Assembly (NCBI GenBank): GCA_013287585.1
Contig: JABDDN010000011.1
Span: 1-47,185, forward strand
Direction: 5' to 3'
Origin: Nitrososphaerota archaeon
Lineage (GTDB): Archaea > Thermoproteota > Nitrososphaeria > Nitrososphaerales > Nitrosopumilaceae
Length of the DNA stretch: 47,185 nucleotides
Part shown: in pieces, positions 37,071-44,824 of the stretch
Numbering within the stretch: position 1 is the first letter of the stretch
Layout of the letters: the number at the start of each line of letters is the position of its first letter
Notes under the pieces: model-generated
The model's database searches: none
Told to the model about the DNA's origin: nothing
Seen by the model: the letters and a program-made list of their open reading frames with translations, nothing else
Translations under genes and position numbers: made by a program

Positions 37071-37090
37071 AAGGACCGGATACGGTCCTT
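37071..37090 (+). promoter_or_regulatory. Perfect hairpin upstream of the toxin-antitoxin pair (candidate operator)
   Basis: AAGGACCG-GATA-CGGTCCTT is an 8-bp perfect stem with a 4-base loop, ending 49 bases before the antitoxin start. GATCAAAGA flanks it on both sides (37041-37049, 37098-37106). AbiEi-type antitoxins repress their own promoter by binding inverted repeats, so this is a candidate site. Confidence 0.6.
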
Positions 37091-37139
37091 AAAATGTGAT
37101 CAAAGACCTAAAATAGGATCATTAATACTACAAAGTAAA

Positions 37140-37742
37140 TTGCCCAGTTTCAAATCTACTGTTGCCTATCAGCAATTATACTACATGTTGTCGCATAGGG
37201 AATTCAAACAACGCCCAATGGCAAGAGATCTTGGCATTCCACATGGATCAAGAGTTAGTGGATTTGTTACTTGGCTTGAAAGTTTGGGATTTGTACAAAA
37301 AAACAGGAATTTACAGGATCGTACAAATATGTATGTAGTTCCATCTCCGGTCGCATTAATAAAATTCTACAGTAATTTTCGAAAAATGAATGATCTAAGA
37401 ATTTCAATTGATTGGGGTACCAAAAGAGAAGAAATGATAGAATTTTTTAAATCGCAAAATGCAGTTTTTTGTTTAACGACTGCTCTTGAACAATACTCTG
37501 AATATGTCAAGGATCCAGCTATTCATGTTTATGTAACAGATGATTTCTGGAACGAAATGGCTGCAAAAGAAGTGACCGGAAATGTAAGAGTGCATCTGTA
37601 TCTCTTTAAACCATACAGAGAAGACAATGTAACTGAGAAAAATGGTCTCAAAGTTACAACTCCTCTGCGAACTTTGATAGATCTGTATTGCGATGATAAG
37701 GCTTATGCGGCAGAACCGTTGATCAAACAATTGTGGCCTTAA
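37140..37742 (+). CDS. AbiEi-like antitoxin / transcriptional repressor of a type IV-style toxin-antitoxin pair
   Basis: 200 residues from TTG 37140. The N-terminal winged helix (about 10-65) has M-A-R-D-L-G-I-P-H-G-S-R-V-S-G-F-V-T-W-L-E-S-L-G-F-V, then Y-V-V-P-S-P-V-A-L-I. The C-terminal domain (about 90-200) ends T-P-L-R-T-L-I-D-L-Y-C-D-D-K-A-Y, the R-T-L-x-D-L motif of the AbiEi C-terminal domain. AbiEi represses its own operon and counters the AbiEii nucleotidyltransferase without direct binding. The AbiEii-like gene overlaps by 10 bases. A hairpin lies upstream at 37071-37090. Confidence 0.78.
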   Translation: MPSFKSTVAYQQLYYMLSHREFKQRPMARDLGIPHGSRVSGFVTWLESLGFVQKNRNLQDRTNMYVVPSPVALIKFYSNFRKMNDLRISIDWGTKREEMIEFFKSQNAVFCLTTALEQYSEYVKDPAIHVYVTDDFWNEMAAKEVTGNVRVHLYLFKPYREDNVTEKNGLKVTTPLRTLIDLYCDDKAYAAEPLIKQLWP

Positions 37743-38515
37743 TCAGAGATGATTATTCTGAAGAAGTAACTAGTGAAAGCAAAAAAGAACTAATAAAATT
37801 TGCAAAATGGTTGCATGAAAAACATGGTGATTGGCCTACTGTAATTGGAGGATGGGCTGTCTGGGCATATTATGATAAAGGTTTTGGATCCCGAGATATG
37901 GATTTGGTTTTACCTACTGATGAATGGATAGAAAATGTTATGAAAAACGAATACTTTGTACAAAACGCTGTCAAACCATATAAATTCGCAAATGATCTAC
38001 TTGGCACAAAACATTATGGAAAAGAAATCAAAATTAATGGAAAAGAAAAACAGGAAATAATATTTTTTGATTTATTATCTGGATCTTCATTAAGAGAAGA
38101 TAGCGAAAATTTAGGTGTTTATGTAGATTGGAGTTGGGTGTTTGAGTATAAACAAACTGTTCCAATTGGAGATGCATATATCCATGTACCTGAACCTGAA
38201 CTATTAATTCCATTAAAAATCATTGCTGCGTTAGCACGAACTAGAACATTGAAACAAGCCCAGGATCCTACATACTGGAGATCAAAGATCTGGAAAGATT
38301 ACTATGATGTGTCTAATTTGGCTTCACATATCACTATAAACGAGGCTAAGTTAACAACACATATCTCTAATACAAAATTGACTAAAAATCTCAGAGAAGA
38401 ATTTCTTGCTGGATATATTAGCAGAAATGATGTATTAGAAGAAACTAAAGCTAATTTGCCTAAAATAGAAAATATACTATTGCCGGACAAGCGCACAAGT
38501 AGGAAAACCAATTGA
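37733..38515 (+). CDS. AbiEii-like nucleotidyltransferase toxin
   Basis: 260 residues from GTG 37733, overlapping the antitoxin by 10 bases. The nucleotidyltransferase signature is I-G-G-W-A-V-W-A-Y at 38-46 with S-R-D-M-D-L-V-L at 53-60 (D55 and D57), plus a third acidic residue at about D112 in I-I-F-F-D-L-L-S-G. This is the pol-beta-type fold of the AbiEii/DUF1814 family. AbiEii is bacteriostatic; related toxins such as MenT transfer nucleotides to tRNA. Phage defence is inferred from the family and pairing. The second domain (about 160-260) is helical. Confidence 0.8.
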   Translation: MALIRDDYSEEVTSESKKELIKFAKWLHEKHGDWPTVIGGWAVWAYYDKGFGSRDMDLVLPTDEWIENVMKNEYFVQNAVKPYKFANDLLGTKHYGKEIKINGKEKQEIIFFDLLSGSSLREDSENLGVYVDWSWVFEYKQTVPIGDAYIHVPEPELLIPLKIIAALARTRTLKQAQDPTYWRSKIWKDYYDVSNLASHITINEAKLTTHISNTKLTKNLREEFLAGYISRNDVLEETKANLPKIENILLPDKRTSRKTN

Positions 38516-38533
38516 TCGTGTTTATCTAAAAAT

Positions 38534-39040
38534 TCATTTGTACTTGTCTTTTAGATAAGCAATAACTAATGCAATCAAGACACCTATAGCTATTCCACCT
38601 ATGACATTACCTAATGTTGGTCCATCTCTTTCCAAAATAATCTTAAGTTCCTCGGCTTCAGGTTTAGTCAAACTCCCATTCTTTAATTTTTCCGTGAGTT
38701 TCTCTACTTCGGAGAGATTATCACGGTGTTTTCTTCTAGATTTTGGGATAAACACCAGAGCTGAGGCTGTAGTGAAAAATATGCCCAGTATGCCGGATAT
38801 TGCATAAGAAAAATCTGAATTCGCATCAGTACCACAATTTGCCAAATGATCCTTTATGTTTTGAATTAGAGTAGTGCTATTTGTGTCTACTAAACTACCT
38901 ATCATGCAGTTGGTTGTATTATGATTAAATACGTAAATGGCAAAAAATGATATCATTGAAAAAATAAGACCTATCATTAAAAAAATAGAACCAGTAGTTG
39001 TACTATCAAAAATATTTTTTATGATTTGTAGTGTACCCAC
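38534..39040 (-). CDS. Membrane protein with SHOCT-like segment
   Basis: 168 residues with three hydrophobic segments (about 18-36, 78-95, 145-162). Between the second and third lies E-V-E-K-L-T-E-K-L-K-N-G-S-L-T-K-P-E-A-E-E-L, a SHOCT-like helix pair. A short loop with C-x-x-G and L-A-N-C-G-T-D lies outside. It converges with the toxin gene and diverges from the next gene. I do not recognise a family beyond the SHOCT-like part. Confidence 0.6.
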   Translation of the reverse strand: MGTLQIIKNIFDSTTTGSIFLMIGLIFSMISFFAIYVFNHNTTNCMIGSLVDTNSTTLIQNIKDHLANCGTDANSDFSYAISGILGIFFTTASALVFIPKSRRKHRDNLSEVEKLTEKLKNGSLTKPEAEELKIILERDGPTLGNVIGGIAIGVLIALVIAYLKDKYK

Positions 39041-39156
39041 GATTTGTACCTGTTTCTGATCCTAATATCATTTGGGTAAAGAAATCCTAGGTCTAAATTT
39101 ACAGGAATTATTTTCATACAGTTGTTTTAAATATAGTAGAACCTATTTACGGGCCA

Positions 39157-39930
39157 ATGATTACATCAATTGCGATTTCCTTTCTCCTGATCAACGGTCT
39201 TGTTGTTATACCTGGTGTGAATATATCATCTCCTATCGAGATATTTCAAAATCAATTAAAGCAGCTGCCAAATAGTAATCAAATATCAGGAACTAATCAG
39301 AATTTCAATTCTTTAGTTTTGTCAACTGCACGTTTAGTAGCAAATCTGCCTGTTCTAAATATGGCAGATGTTGTATCTTTTAAACAATACCAGAATTATG
39401 CAGACAAATTTAATACCGCAATAAATATTTTGAATGAAGGAAAGTTAGATATTCATAGTAATTTTCTTCGTAAAACTCAAGATGCGTATGAAAAAATTTC
39501 AAAAACCCTCACTAAATTTTCACCGGATATTAAAGAGGGTAATGATATGATTTTAGCTGCAAAAAAGGCTGTTCACAATCCAACTCAAGAATCTATAAAT
39601 GATTTCTACAGTAAAGCTATAGTATTTGCTTTTGCAGTATCCGTGACAGTTGCAATAGTCGATTTTGCTCCAGAAGTTGCTATTCCTATTGCTTGGCGTG
39701 CATCAGGTTTACCTATGATGGCAGCGAAATGTCTAGCTTGTATGTCCTTCGCAGTGGATCAAGCAAATTTGTTCATTAAAAATTCTTTTGTCGGTGCAAC
39801 AGCAAATATTCTCAGCTCAATCTTAGATACGTTATCTAAACCGCTTATCCTTCCAAAAATCTTCCAACAAGCAAATCAGTTTATAAATAAAATTAATCAG
39901 TCTAACTTGATTCCACAAATCCACAAGTGA
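39157..39930 (+). CDS. Secreted or membrane-inserted helical protein of unknown function
   Basis: 257 residues. Signal-like hydrophobic start (about 3-20). The first half is helical and polar (L-D-I-H-S-N-F-L-R-K-T-Q-D-A-Y-E-K-I). A long hydrophobic and amphipathic stretch at about 150-215 (F-A-F-A-V-S-V-T-V-A-I-V-D-F, then A-I-P-I-A-W-R-A-S-G-L-P-M-M-A-A-K-C-L-A-C-M) may insert in a membrane. Hydrophobic hairpins of this kind occur in pore-forming toxins, but no toxin family is recognised. Island context only. Confidence 0.55.
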   Translation: MITSIAISFLLINGLVVIPGVNISSPIEIFQNQLKQLPNSNQISGTNQNFNSLVLSTARLVANLPVLNMADVVSFKQYQNYADKFNTAINILNEGKLDIHSNFLRKTQDAYEKISKTLTKFSPDIKEGNDMILAAKKAVHNPTQESINDFYSKAIVFAFAVSVTVAIVDFAPEVAIPIAWRASGLPMMAAKCLACMSFAVDQANLFIKNSFVGATANILSSILDTLSKPLILPKIFQQANQFINKINQSNLIPQIHK

Positions 39931-40388
39931 GAACAGAGATAGTACGGTAAAATCCATCGAAGGTATAATCTATGGATTAAAAAGTGCGCATAAGATAGTA
40001 ACTGTATGGAATCAAAAATAGCAAAATATGGTCACTAATCCCAACGGGTCGCTACTAGTCTTATTTTTATTTTTTTTAAAGAATCGCTTATCTAATTCTG
40101 AATTTGTATTACATTATGAACAAAACAAGAGACGGATCAATATCTGAATAGATCTGCAAGGTTCTGTGTTCTACGAAGTATCATAGCTAGATCTAATCCA
40201 TCTAAATGAAAGGAAATCTCATAAAATCATTTCAGAACATTGAATTGTTTTTACATTGGTTGCTAATTTTATACTAATATTACCTACACATTGTAAAATG
40301 TGTATGTAGATCTAATATTTGAATAAATACAATACGTAGGATATGTAGGATAAGGTATTTATATGAATAAATGTAATACGTAGGTAAG
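39931..40388. other. Intergenic region with promoter and operator repeats
   Basis: 458 bases without a convincing ORF. A T-rich tract (40053-40077) may terminate the gene ending at 39930. The right part holds the repeats described for 40285-40384 and a TATA-like TATTTATAT near 40355-40363. Confidence 0.6.
40285..40388 (+). promoter_or_regulatory. Promoter with repeats for the four-gene operon
   Basis: TACACATT-GTAA-AATGTGTA (40285-40304) is a perfect 8-bp inverted repeat. GAATAAATACAATACGTAGG (40321-40340) and GAATAAATGTAATACGTAGG (40365-40384) are 18/20 identical direct repeats flanking a TATA-like TATTTATAT. The TATA box lies about 28 bases before the ATG at 40389, so transcription would start at the ATG (leaderless). 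The second repeat lies at the start site, a position that suits a repressor, most simply the RHH protein encoded first. Confidence 0.65.
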
Positions 40389-41432
40389 ATGAAACGAGTT
40401 ATTGACGTGAATCCAAAATTGAACGAGAAAATTGACGAACTGATTCAGAATAAGGAGTATAAAGGATTTCAGCATTTTGCAGATGTTGCGCTTGAGAATC
40501 AGGTCTTGTGGGAAACCGAGGAAGAGGGTTCTGTAGAATCATCCGGGTCATCCTCAAAAATCGCGAGTAAAAATATGAGTTCAAACCATTGGACAGTTCT
40601 ATCCACCATTCCAAAGGGGGAGATAATGACATTGGATACTCCATCTAATGATAATTTGGTAGGGAGAATTCTTTGGGGACAATACTATAGGTTTCTGTCC
40701 GCCAAATTTGCAGTGAGAATTCTGGCAAACATGTCTACAAGCGACCTGCCTGAACTGCGCAAATATGTTGATCAAACAGTAGATGCAGCATTATCATTGC
40801 GACAAAAATTGGTTGGAATTGATAAAAAGGAAAAGAAAAACTTTGGTGAAAGATTATCGGCTAGCTTTCCAACGCGAAGTGATAAGAGTATGAAGCGTTT
40901 TGCTCTTCAATACATAATATATGTAAGGTCAGGTGACTACAAGTTGGACGGTTTTTTACCCCGACTCAAACTAGTTAATATCACAGACAAAAACGATGAA
41001 AATCTGCAAATTGGATTGACAAAATTTGGTAGAGAGTTTGCCACAATGCGAAATCCTATACTTGATGAGAATGGTTCTATGTCTTTGTCCAATGAAGAAA
41101 TTGAATTTTTGTTAAATCATATAGCAGACAATCTTCCCGAAGAAGCCGAACATATGCAATACGCGCTGAAGACCATAAGTTCTGGTACGTCAACAAGAGA
41201 AGATCTGAACAAGGAAATGAGAAGATATTATAGAAAATACGATGAGAGTGCACCATGGAGTGATGCTGTTGTCAATACTATGAGGGCGGGTTTACTGAGT
41301 AGGATGTTTGATCTCGATCTCTTAAAGCGAGAAAAAACGGGAAAAAATGTACGTTATTCGTTATCCGAACGGGGTAACAAGTTTTTGAACGAATTTTCTG
41401 TGCGAAAAGATGTGGAGGAGAAAGTAGCATGA
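40389..41432 (+). CDS. Ribbon-helix-helix / winged-helix DNA-binding protein, first gene of a putative defence operon
   Basis: 347 residues. The N-terminus K-R-V-I-D-V-N-P-K-L-N-E-K-I-D-E-L-I (1-20) with Y-K-G-F-Q-H-F-A-D-V-A-L-E-N-Q reads like an archaeal RHH DNA-binding domain. A Ser/Glu-rich linker and a large helical centre (about 85-290, not recognised) follow. The C-terminus has D-A-V-V-N-T-M-R-A-G-L-L-S-R-M-F and Y-S-L-S-E-R-G-N-K-F, a winged helix. It may regulate the operon and recognise DNA for the ATPase. The start at ATG 40389 fits the leaderless promoter. Confidence 0.65.
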   Translation: MKRVIDVNPKLNEKIDELIQNKEYKGFQHFADVALENQVLWETEEEGSVESSGSSSKIASKNMSSNHWTVLSTIPKGEIMTLDTPSNDNLVGRILWGQYYRFLSAKFAVRILANMSTSDLPELRKYVDQTVDAALSLRQKLVGIDKKEKKNFGERLSASFPTRSDKSMKRFALQYIIYVRSGDYKLDGFLPRLKLVNITDKNDENLQIGLTKFGREFATMRNPILDENGSMSLSNEEIEFLLNHIADNLPEEAEHMQYALKTISSGTSTREDLNKEMRRYYRKYDESAPWSDAVVNTMRAGLLSRMFDLDLLKREKTGKNVRYSLSERGNKFLNEFSVRKDVEEKVA

Positions 41433-41567
41433 TAGAAATTCAGAAAGTAAACCAATTCAGGATAAAGTTAGTGAAGCATCAGATGGGTTAGCTATGATTT
41501 TGCTTCCAACGATAAATAATCTTGGCAAAGAAGCTCGACGTATAAAAATACCAGAAGAGGAAAATCG
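41433..41567 (+). other. Short intergenic stretch with an out-of-frame protein-like reading
   Basis: Between gene 1 and gene 2. A frame offset from gene 1 reads S-K-P-I-Q-D-K-V-S-E-A-S-D-G-L-A-M-I-L-L-P and ends in K-I-P-E-E-E-N-R at TGA 41569-41571, overlapping the next ATG. It has no good start except ATG 41494 (25 codons). It may be chance, a mini-gene, or the tail of a frameshifted gene 1. AGAGG at 41556-41560 is the Shine-Dalgarno site of the next gene. Confidence 0.4.
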
Positions 41568-43208
41568 ATGACAACCGAAGATACGTCCACAAATCGAAGC
41601 AGTGATGAATCACTAACTGAAATTCAGATAGAACAAAAAAAATCTACCCCAAAATTTGTTAATCCCTCTGACAAAAAGACATACGGACAAGTAAGAGAAT
41701 TCATCGAGGAGGGAATGGTATTACAAGCAAATTATCAACTAGTCATGATGAAATATTTAGTAGCACATAAAATTGCTCACAAAGGGCAAATTGCAGAAGA
41801 ATTAGCTTTTTACAATAATCAAGATAATTCTGATATTGAAGTTGTAAAAAAATTCTTTAAAGTACCAGTTTATGAAGTTCTTGAAAAAAGAGGATTTGTG
41901 AGGAGTGAAATGACTCATTTTGATGGTATTCAGTATACACTAAATGTAAATCTAAATGAATATCAAATAATGGAACTCCTTGATCTTCTGGAGAAAAAAA
42001 TTGAAGAATACAACCTTAAACACGGAATGCTATACAACCCCACGTTACTATCTCAGGGAATTGATTGGTGGGAACACACTGATCTTCTAGTTGATCACAA
42101 AGATGAACAGAGGACCAACGAACTCGTTTGGGTTTGGTCAGTTACACCAACAAATTGGGAAATACTAAAGAGCAAAAATGTGTGGGGTAGCAGAATTACA
42201 AAAAATAAGATTCAAGAACGAGTAAAAGATGGAGATTATGTAGTTTTTTATGTAGTTGGTACAGGCAACTTCATGGGAATTTTCAAATTTGTTGGAAATT
42301 GGTATGATGCTAAAGAACCAATCTGGTCTGATGAAAAACATTCTATCATCTACATATCACGAATCAATATCACACCTATAAAATTAGGAACAGTAAAGGT
42401 GCATTCTTTAGATGAAAAGTTAGACATCTTTAAAGGAAAAAATACTCAAAACATCAACTTGGTTTTAAAAGATGGTAATGGATACCCATCAAACAATGGT
42501 AATCCAATTACCAATATTGATCTTGAAATAATAAAAAACGAAATGCAGGATGAAATAGAGCCGGATTCAAATAAAATCAAATCTTCAGAAAAACTTGCTG
42601 TCATCGATCAACTATTGCATAAAACACCTGTTGGGGCTTCATTAGACTCTAAAGAGTCATCGTCTGAATTAGATTTTGAACAGAATAAACAGTCAGAAAT
42701 TTCAGATAAAATTGAAGATAAAATTTATGTTGAAAACGATCCAGATGGTGTGATAATTGCAAAGGTCAGGATAATAGATAAAGAGATTATAAGAAAAGGC
42801 CAGATTCTCACGAATGATGAATTAGTGGAAAAATTTAGAGTTGGGAATATGGGTGGAATTAGGTATTCAAAAAAGAATGACATCATAATCCTATGCAGTA
42901 CGCTTTCTGGTGATTATAGTGATGAAATTAATGAAAAAGGCAGAGAGATCTTTTACACTGGAGAGGGACAGATTGGAAAACAAGAACTTACTGGTGGAAA
43001 TTTTATGATAGCACACTCTCAAAATATGCCAATATTATTCTTTAAAGAAATATCACAAGAACCAGGTTCAAGAAAAAGAGGTGCACTTGATAATTTGTAT
43101 AAGTTTGTTGGAAAAGTGCACCACAAATATCATTTCTCTACTATTGGAACTAATAAAAGCGGTCAGTCAGGAAAAGTTATCAAATTCCATTTGAGGATCG
43201 AAAAATGA
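41568..43208 (+). CDS. wHTH-EVE-SRA-like protein: double candidate reader of modified DNA
   Basis: 546 residues in three domains. 1) About 38-125: winged-helix-like region (Y-Q-L-V-M-M-K-Y-L-V, V-P-V-Y-E-V-L-E-K-R-G-F-V), like the N-termini of Mrr-type enzymes. 2) About 185-315: EVE (PUA-like) domain, with W-V-W-S-V-T-P-T-N-W-E-I-L and V-K-D-G-D-Y-V-V-F-Y-V-V-G-T-G-N-F-M-G-I-F. 3) About 405-540: SRA-like domain of the ScoMcrA type, with K-G-Q-I-L-T-N-D-E-L, M-G-G-I-R-Y-S-K-K-N and Y-T-G-E-G-Q-I-G-K-Q-E-L-T-G-G-N. EVE and SRA domains bind modified bases such as 5-methyl- or hydroxymethylcytosine. An acidic linker (about 320-390) joins domains 2 and 3. No nuclease motif is present, so it senses rather than cuts. 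Confidence 0.8.
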   Translation: MTTEDTSTNRSSDESLTEIQIEQKKSTPKFVNPSDKKTYGQVREFIEEGMVLQANYQLVMMKYLVAHKIAHKGQIAEELAFYNNQDNSDIEVVKKFFKVPVYEVLEKRGFVRSEMTHFDGIQYTLNVNLNEYQIMELLDLLEKKIEEYNLKHGMLYNPTLLSQGIDWWEHTDLLVDHKDEQRTNELVWVWSVTPTNWEILKSKNVWGSRITKNKIQERVKDGDYVVFYVVGTGNFMGIFKFVGNWYDAKEPIWSDEKHSIIYISRINITPIKLGTVKVHSLDEKLDIFKGKNTQNINLVLKDGNGYPSNNGNPITNIDLEIIKNEMQDEIEPDSNKIKSSEKLAVIDQLLHKTPVGASLDSKESSSELDFEQNKQSEISDKIEDKIYVENDPDGVIIAKVRIIDKEIIRKGQILTNDELVEKFRVGNMGGIRYSKKNDIIILCSTLSGDYSDEINEKGREIFYTGEGQIGKQELTGGNFMIAHSQNMPILFFKEISQEPGSRKRGALDNLYKFVGKVHHKYHFSTIGTNKSGQSGKVIKFHLRIEK

Positions 43209-43288
43209 CTGGCTATACAGTATTAATTCTTGCATTACAACACTTCTACATAATTTGTTCTTCTAACAGCGATTTGGATGCGGTATAA

Positions 43289-44824
43289 ATGGGAGAACCC
43301 ATACCGTTTGAGCGATTACATACACTTGAGACTCTTCTCGGTATGTATGAGTACAGACCTGAGGATGTTTGTGTAAATGAAGCCATTGCTAATGCAATTG
43401 ATGCATTTGCAGAAAACTTAGTAAAAAACAAAAAAATTGAGATAATTTTTGATAGAACCGGAGAATTTGGTTACATAACTTTTCATAACAATGCACCTCC
43501 CATGACAGAAGAACAATTCGCGCAAAAATACCATACAGTCTCGTTTTCTTTCAAGAAAAAAGGTGTAGGAATTGGATTTGCTGGGGTGGGTGCAAAACTT
43601 TTCCTAGCAGCTCCTGAAGGTGGAGAGATAATTACAATAACTGGTAAAGGACCAAATGATTTCTATGCTTCAAGAATGTATCGTACTGAAAAAGATCTTG
43701 AATATATTACTAGTCTGAAATATCCACTTTCAGATATCTTTGGTAAAAAGAAAATAGAACATAAATTTGGAACAACTTATCGAGTAAGATTAACACTTTC
43801 TGCATATAGATACTTGAAAGAAAGTTTAGTAAACATCATACAGTTTTGGTGGAATTATGCTTTACTCTCAAAAGAATTAGAAATCACAGTAGAGGGAAAA
43901 AAAATTGTACCTTGGTTACCAAAAGGAAATCACCAGTTCAGAAAAACCATGCAATGGAATAAACAACAAATTTCGTGCCGATTTTGGATAAGTGATGAAG
44001 AAATTCCTGAGGAAAATAGACATATCATATACACTGTTTTTGGAAAAAGAATAAAAAATGATCAATTAGATTTTTCTGTACAAATTAAAGGTGATTATAA
44101 CAAAAGAATATTTTGTATTGCAGACGTTAGTGTTTTAGCAAAACATCTTACTAGTAATAAGGAAAGCTTTGAAAGAATTCCAATTGTAGGTACTTGTTGT
44201 AATAAAGTTAAAGAAGTATTTTGGCAATTCCTAAAAGAAGAAGGCCTACTAAGACAAGGTAGTGATAGTAACACAATAGAACAAAGTGTAATCAACGATC
44301 TTACGAGAAGGTTGGACAGACTTTTACAAACTAAGGAATTCATGGAATTAAATCCCTTCCTAAAAAAACGAATACATGAAGTTCCCCTTCTGGATACTAC
44401 AGGAAATACAAGAATGTCTCCCACTGATAAGGGTCAAAAAGTGTCTGGTACTAATGGGAATGTGATTGATGGTAACGGTGTACCTGTTGTTGGATCTGAA
44501 GATAATGAAGGCAAGGTATTCGATGAAAGCGGTTTAGAAGTTGGAGTAACACGACAACGTAAATCAAGTGGAATGCAAATAATTCCTCAAGAATGGCCTG
44601 ATCAAAAAGAAGAAGCCTGGGTGGATTTAGGTGCAGGAGGAGTTGTTATCAATACTGCACACGATTTCTGGAAAAAAATTGCTATCAATCCATCACTAAA
44701 AGATTTCAATACAAATAGGGTCCTTATTGAGGCTCTAATCAAATTTAAAAATGAAGAATTACAGTGGGATCCTAAAAAAACCTTAGAATATTTTAGGGAT
44801 CTACTTCATGCAACATGGGTGTAG
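43289..44824 (+). CDS. GHKL-family ATPase (HSP90/MORC/MutL-like) with degenerate G1 box
   Basis: 511 residues. The N-terminal ATPase domain (about 25-170) shows N30-E31-A-I-A-N35-A-I-D38-A (N box), N67-N-A-P-P-M72 in place of D-x-G-x-G-M (G1), and G94-I-G-F-A-G99-V-G101 (G2, ATP lid). A transducer-like domain follows (about 170-350) and a C-terminal region (about 370-511) including a Gly/Val/Asn-rich linker. No HisKA or TOPRIM domain is seen, unlike kinases or topoisomerases. GHKL ATPases dimerise on ATP binding and can clamp DNA. In this operon it would act as the switch driven by the DNA reader. The 80-base gap before it has no ORF. Confidence 0.78.
   Translation: MGEPIPFERLHTLETLLGMYEYRPEDVCVNEAIANAIDAFAENLVKNKKIEIIFDRTGEFGYITFHNNAPPMTEEQFAQKYHTVSFSFKKKGVGIGFAGVGAKLFLAAPEGGEIITITGKGPNDFYASRMYRTEKDLEYITSLKYPLSDIFGKKKIEHKFGTTYRVRLTLSAYRYLKESLVNIIQFWWNYALLSKELEITVEGKKIVPWLPKGNHQFRKTMQWNKQQISCRFWISDEEIPEENRHIIYTVFGKRIKNDQLDFSVQIKGDYNKRIFCIADVSVLAKHLTSNKESFERIPIVGTCCNKVKEVFWQFLKEEGLLRQGSDSNTIEQSVINDLTRRLDRLLQTKEFMELNPFLKKRIHEVPLLDTTGNTRMSPTDKGQKVSGTNGNVIDGNGVPVVGSEDNEGKVFDESGLEVGVTRQRKSSGMQIIPQEWPDQKEEAWVDLGAGGVVINTAHDFWKKIAINPSLKDFNTNRVLIEALIKFKNEELQWDPKKTLEYFRDLLHATWV

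Noticed and set aside
34041-40388. Search for CRISPR arrays in the repeat-rich island stretches.
   Set aside because: Repeats are short, irregularly spaced or present only twice, and no cas gene is present.
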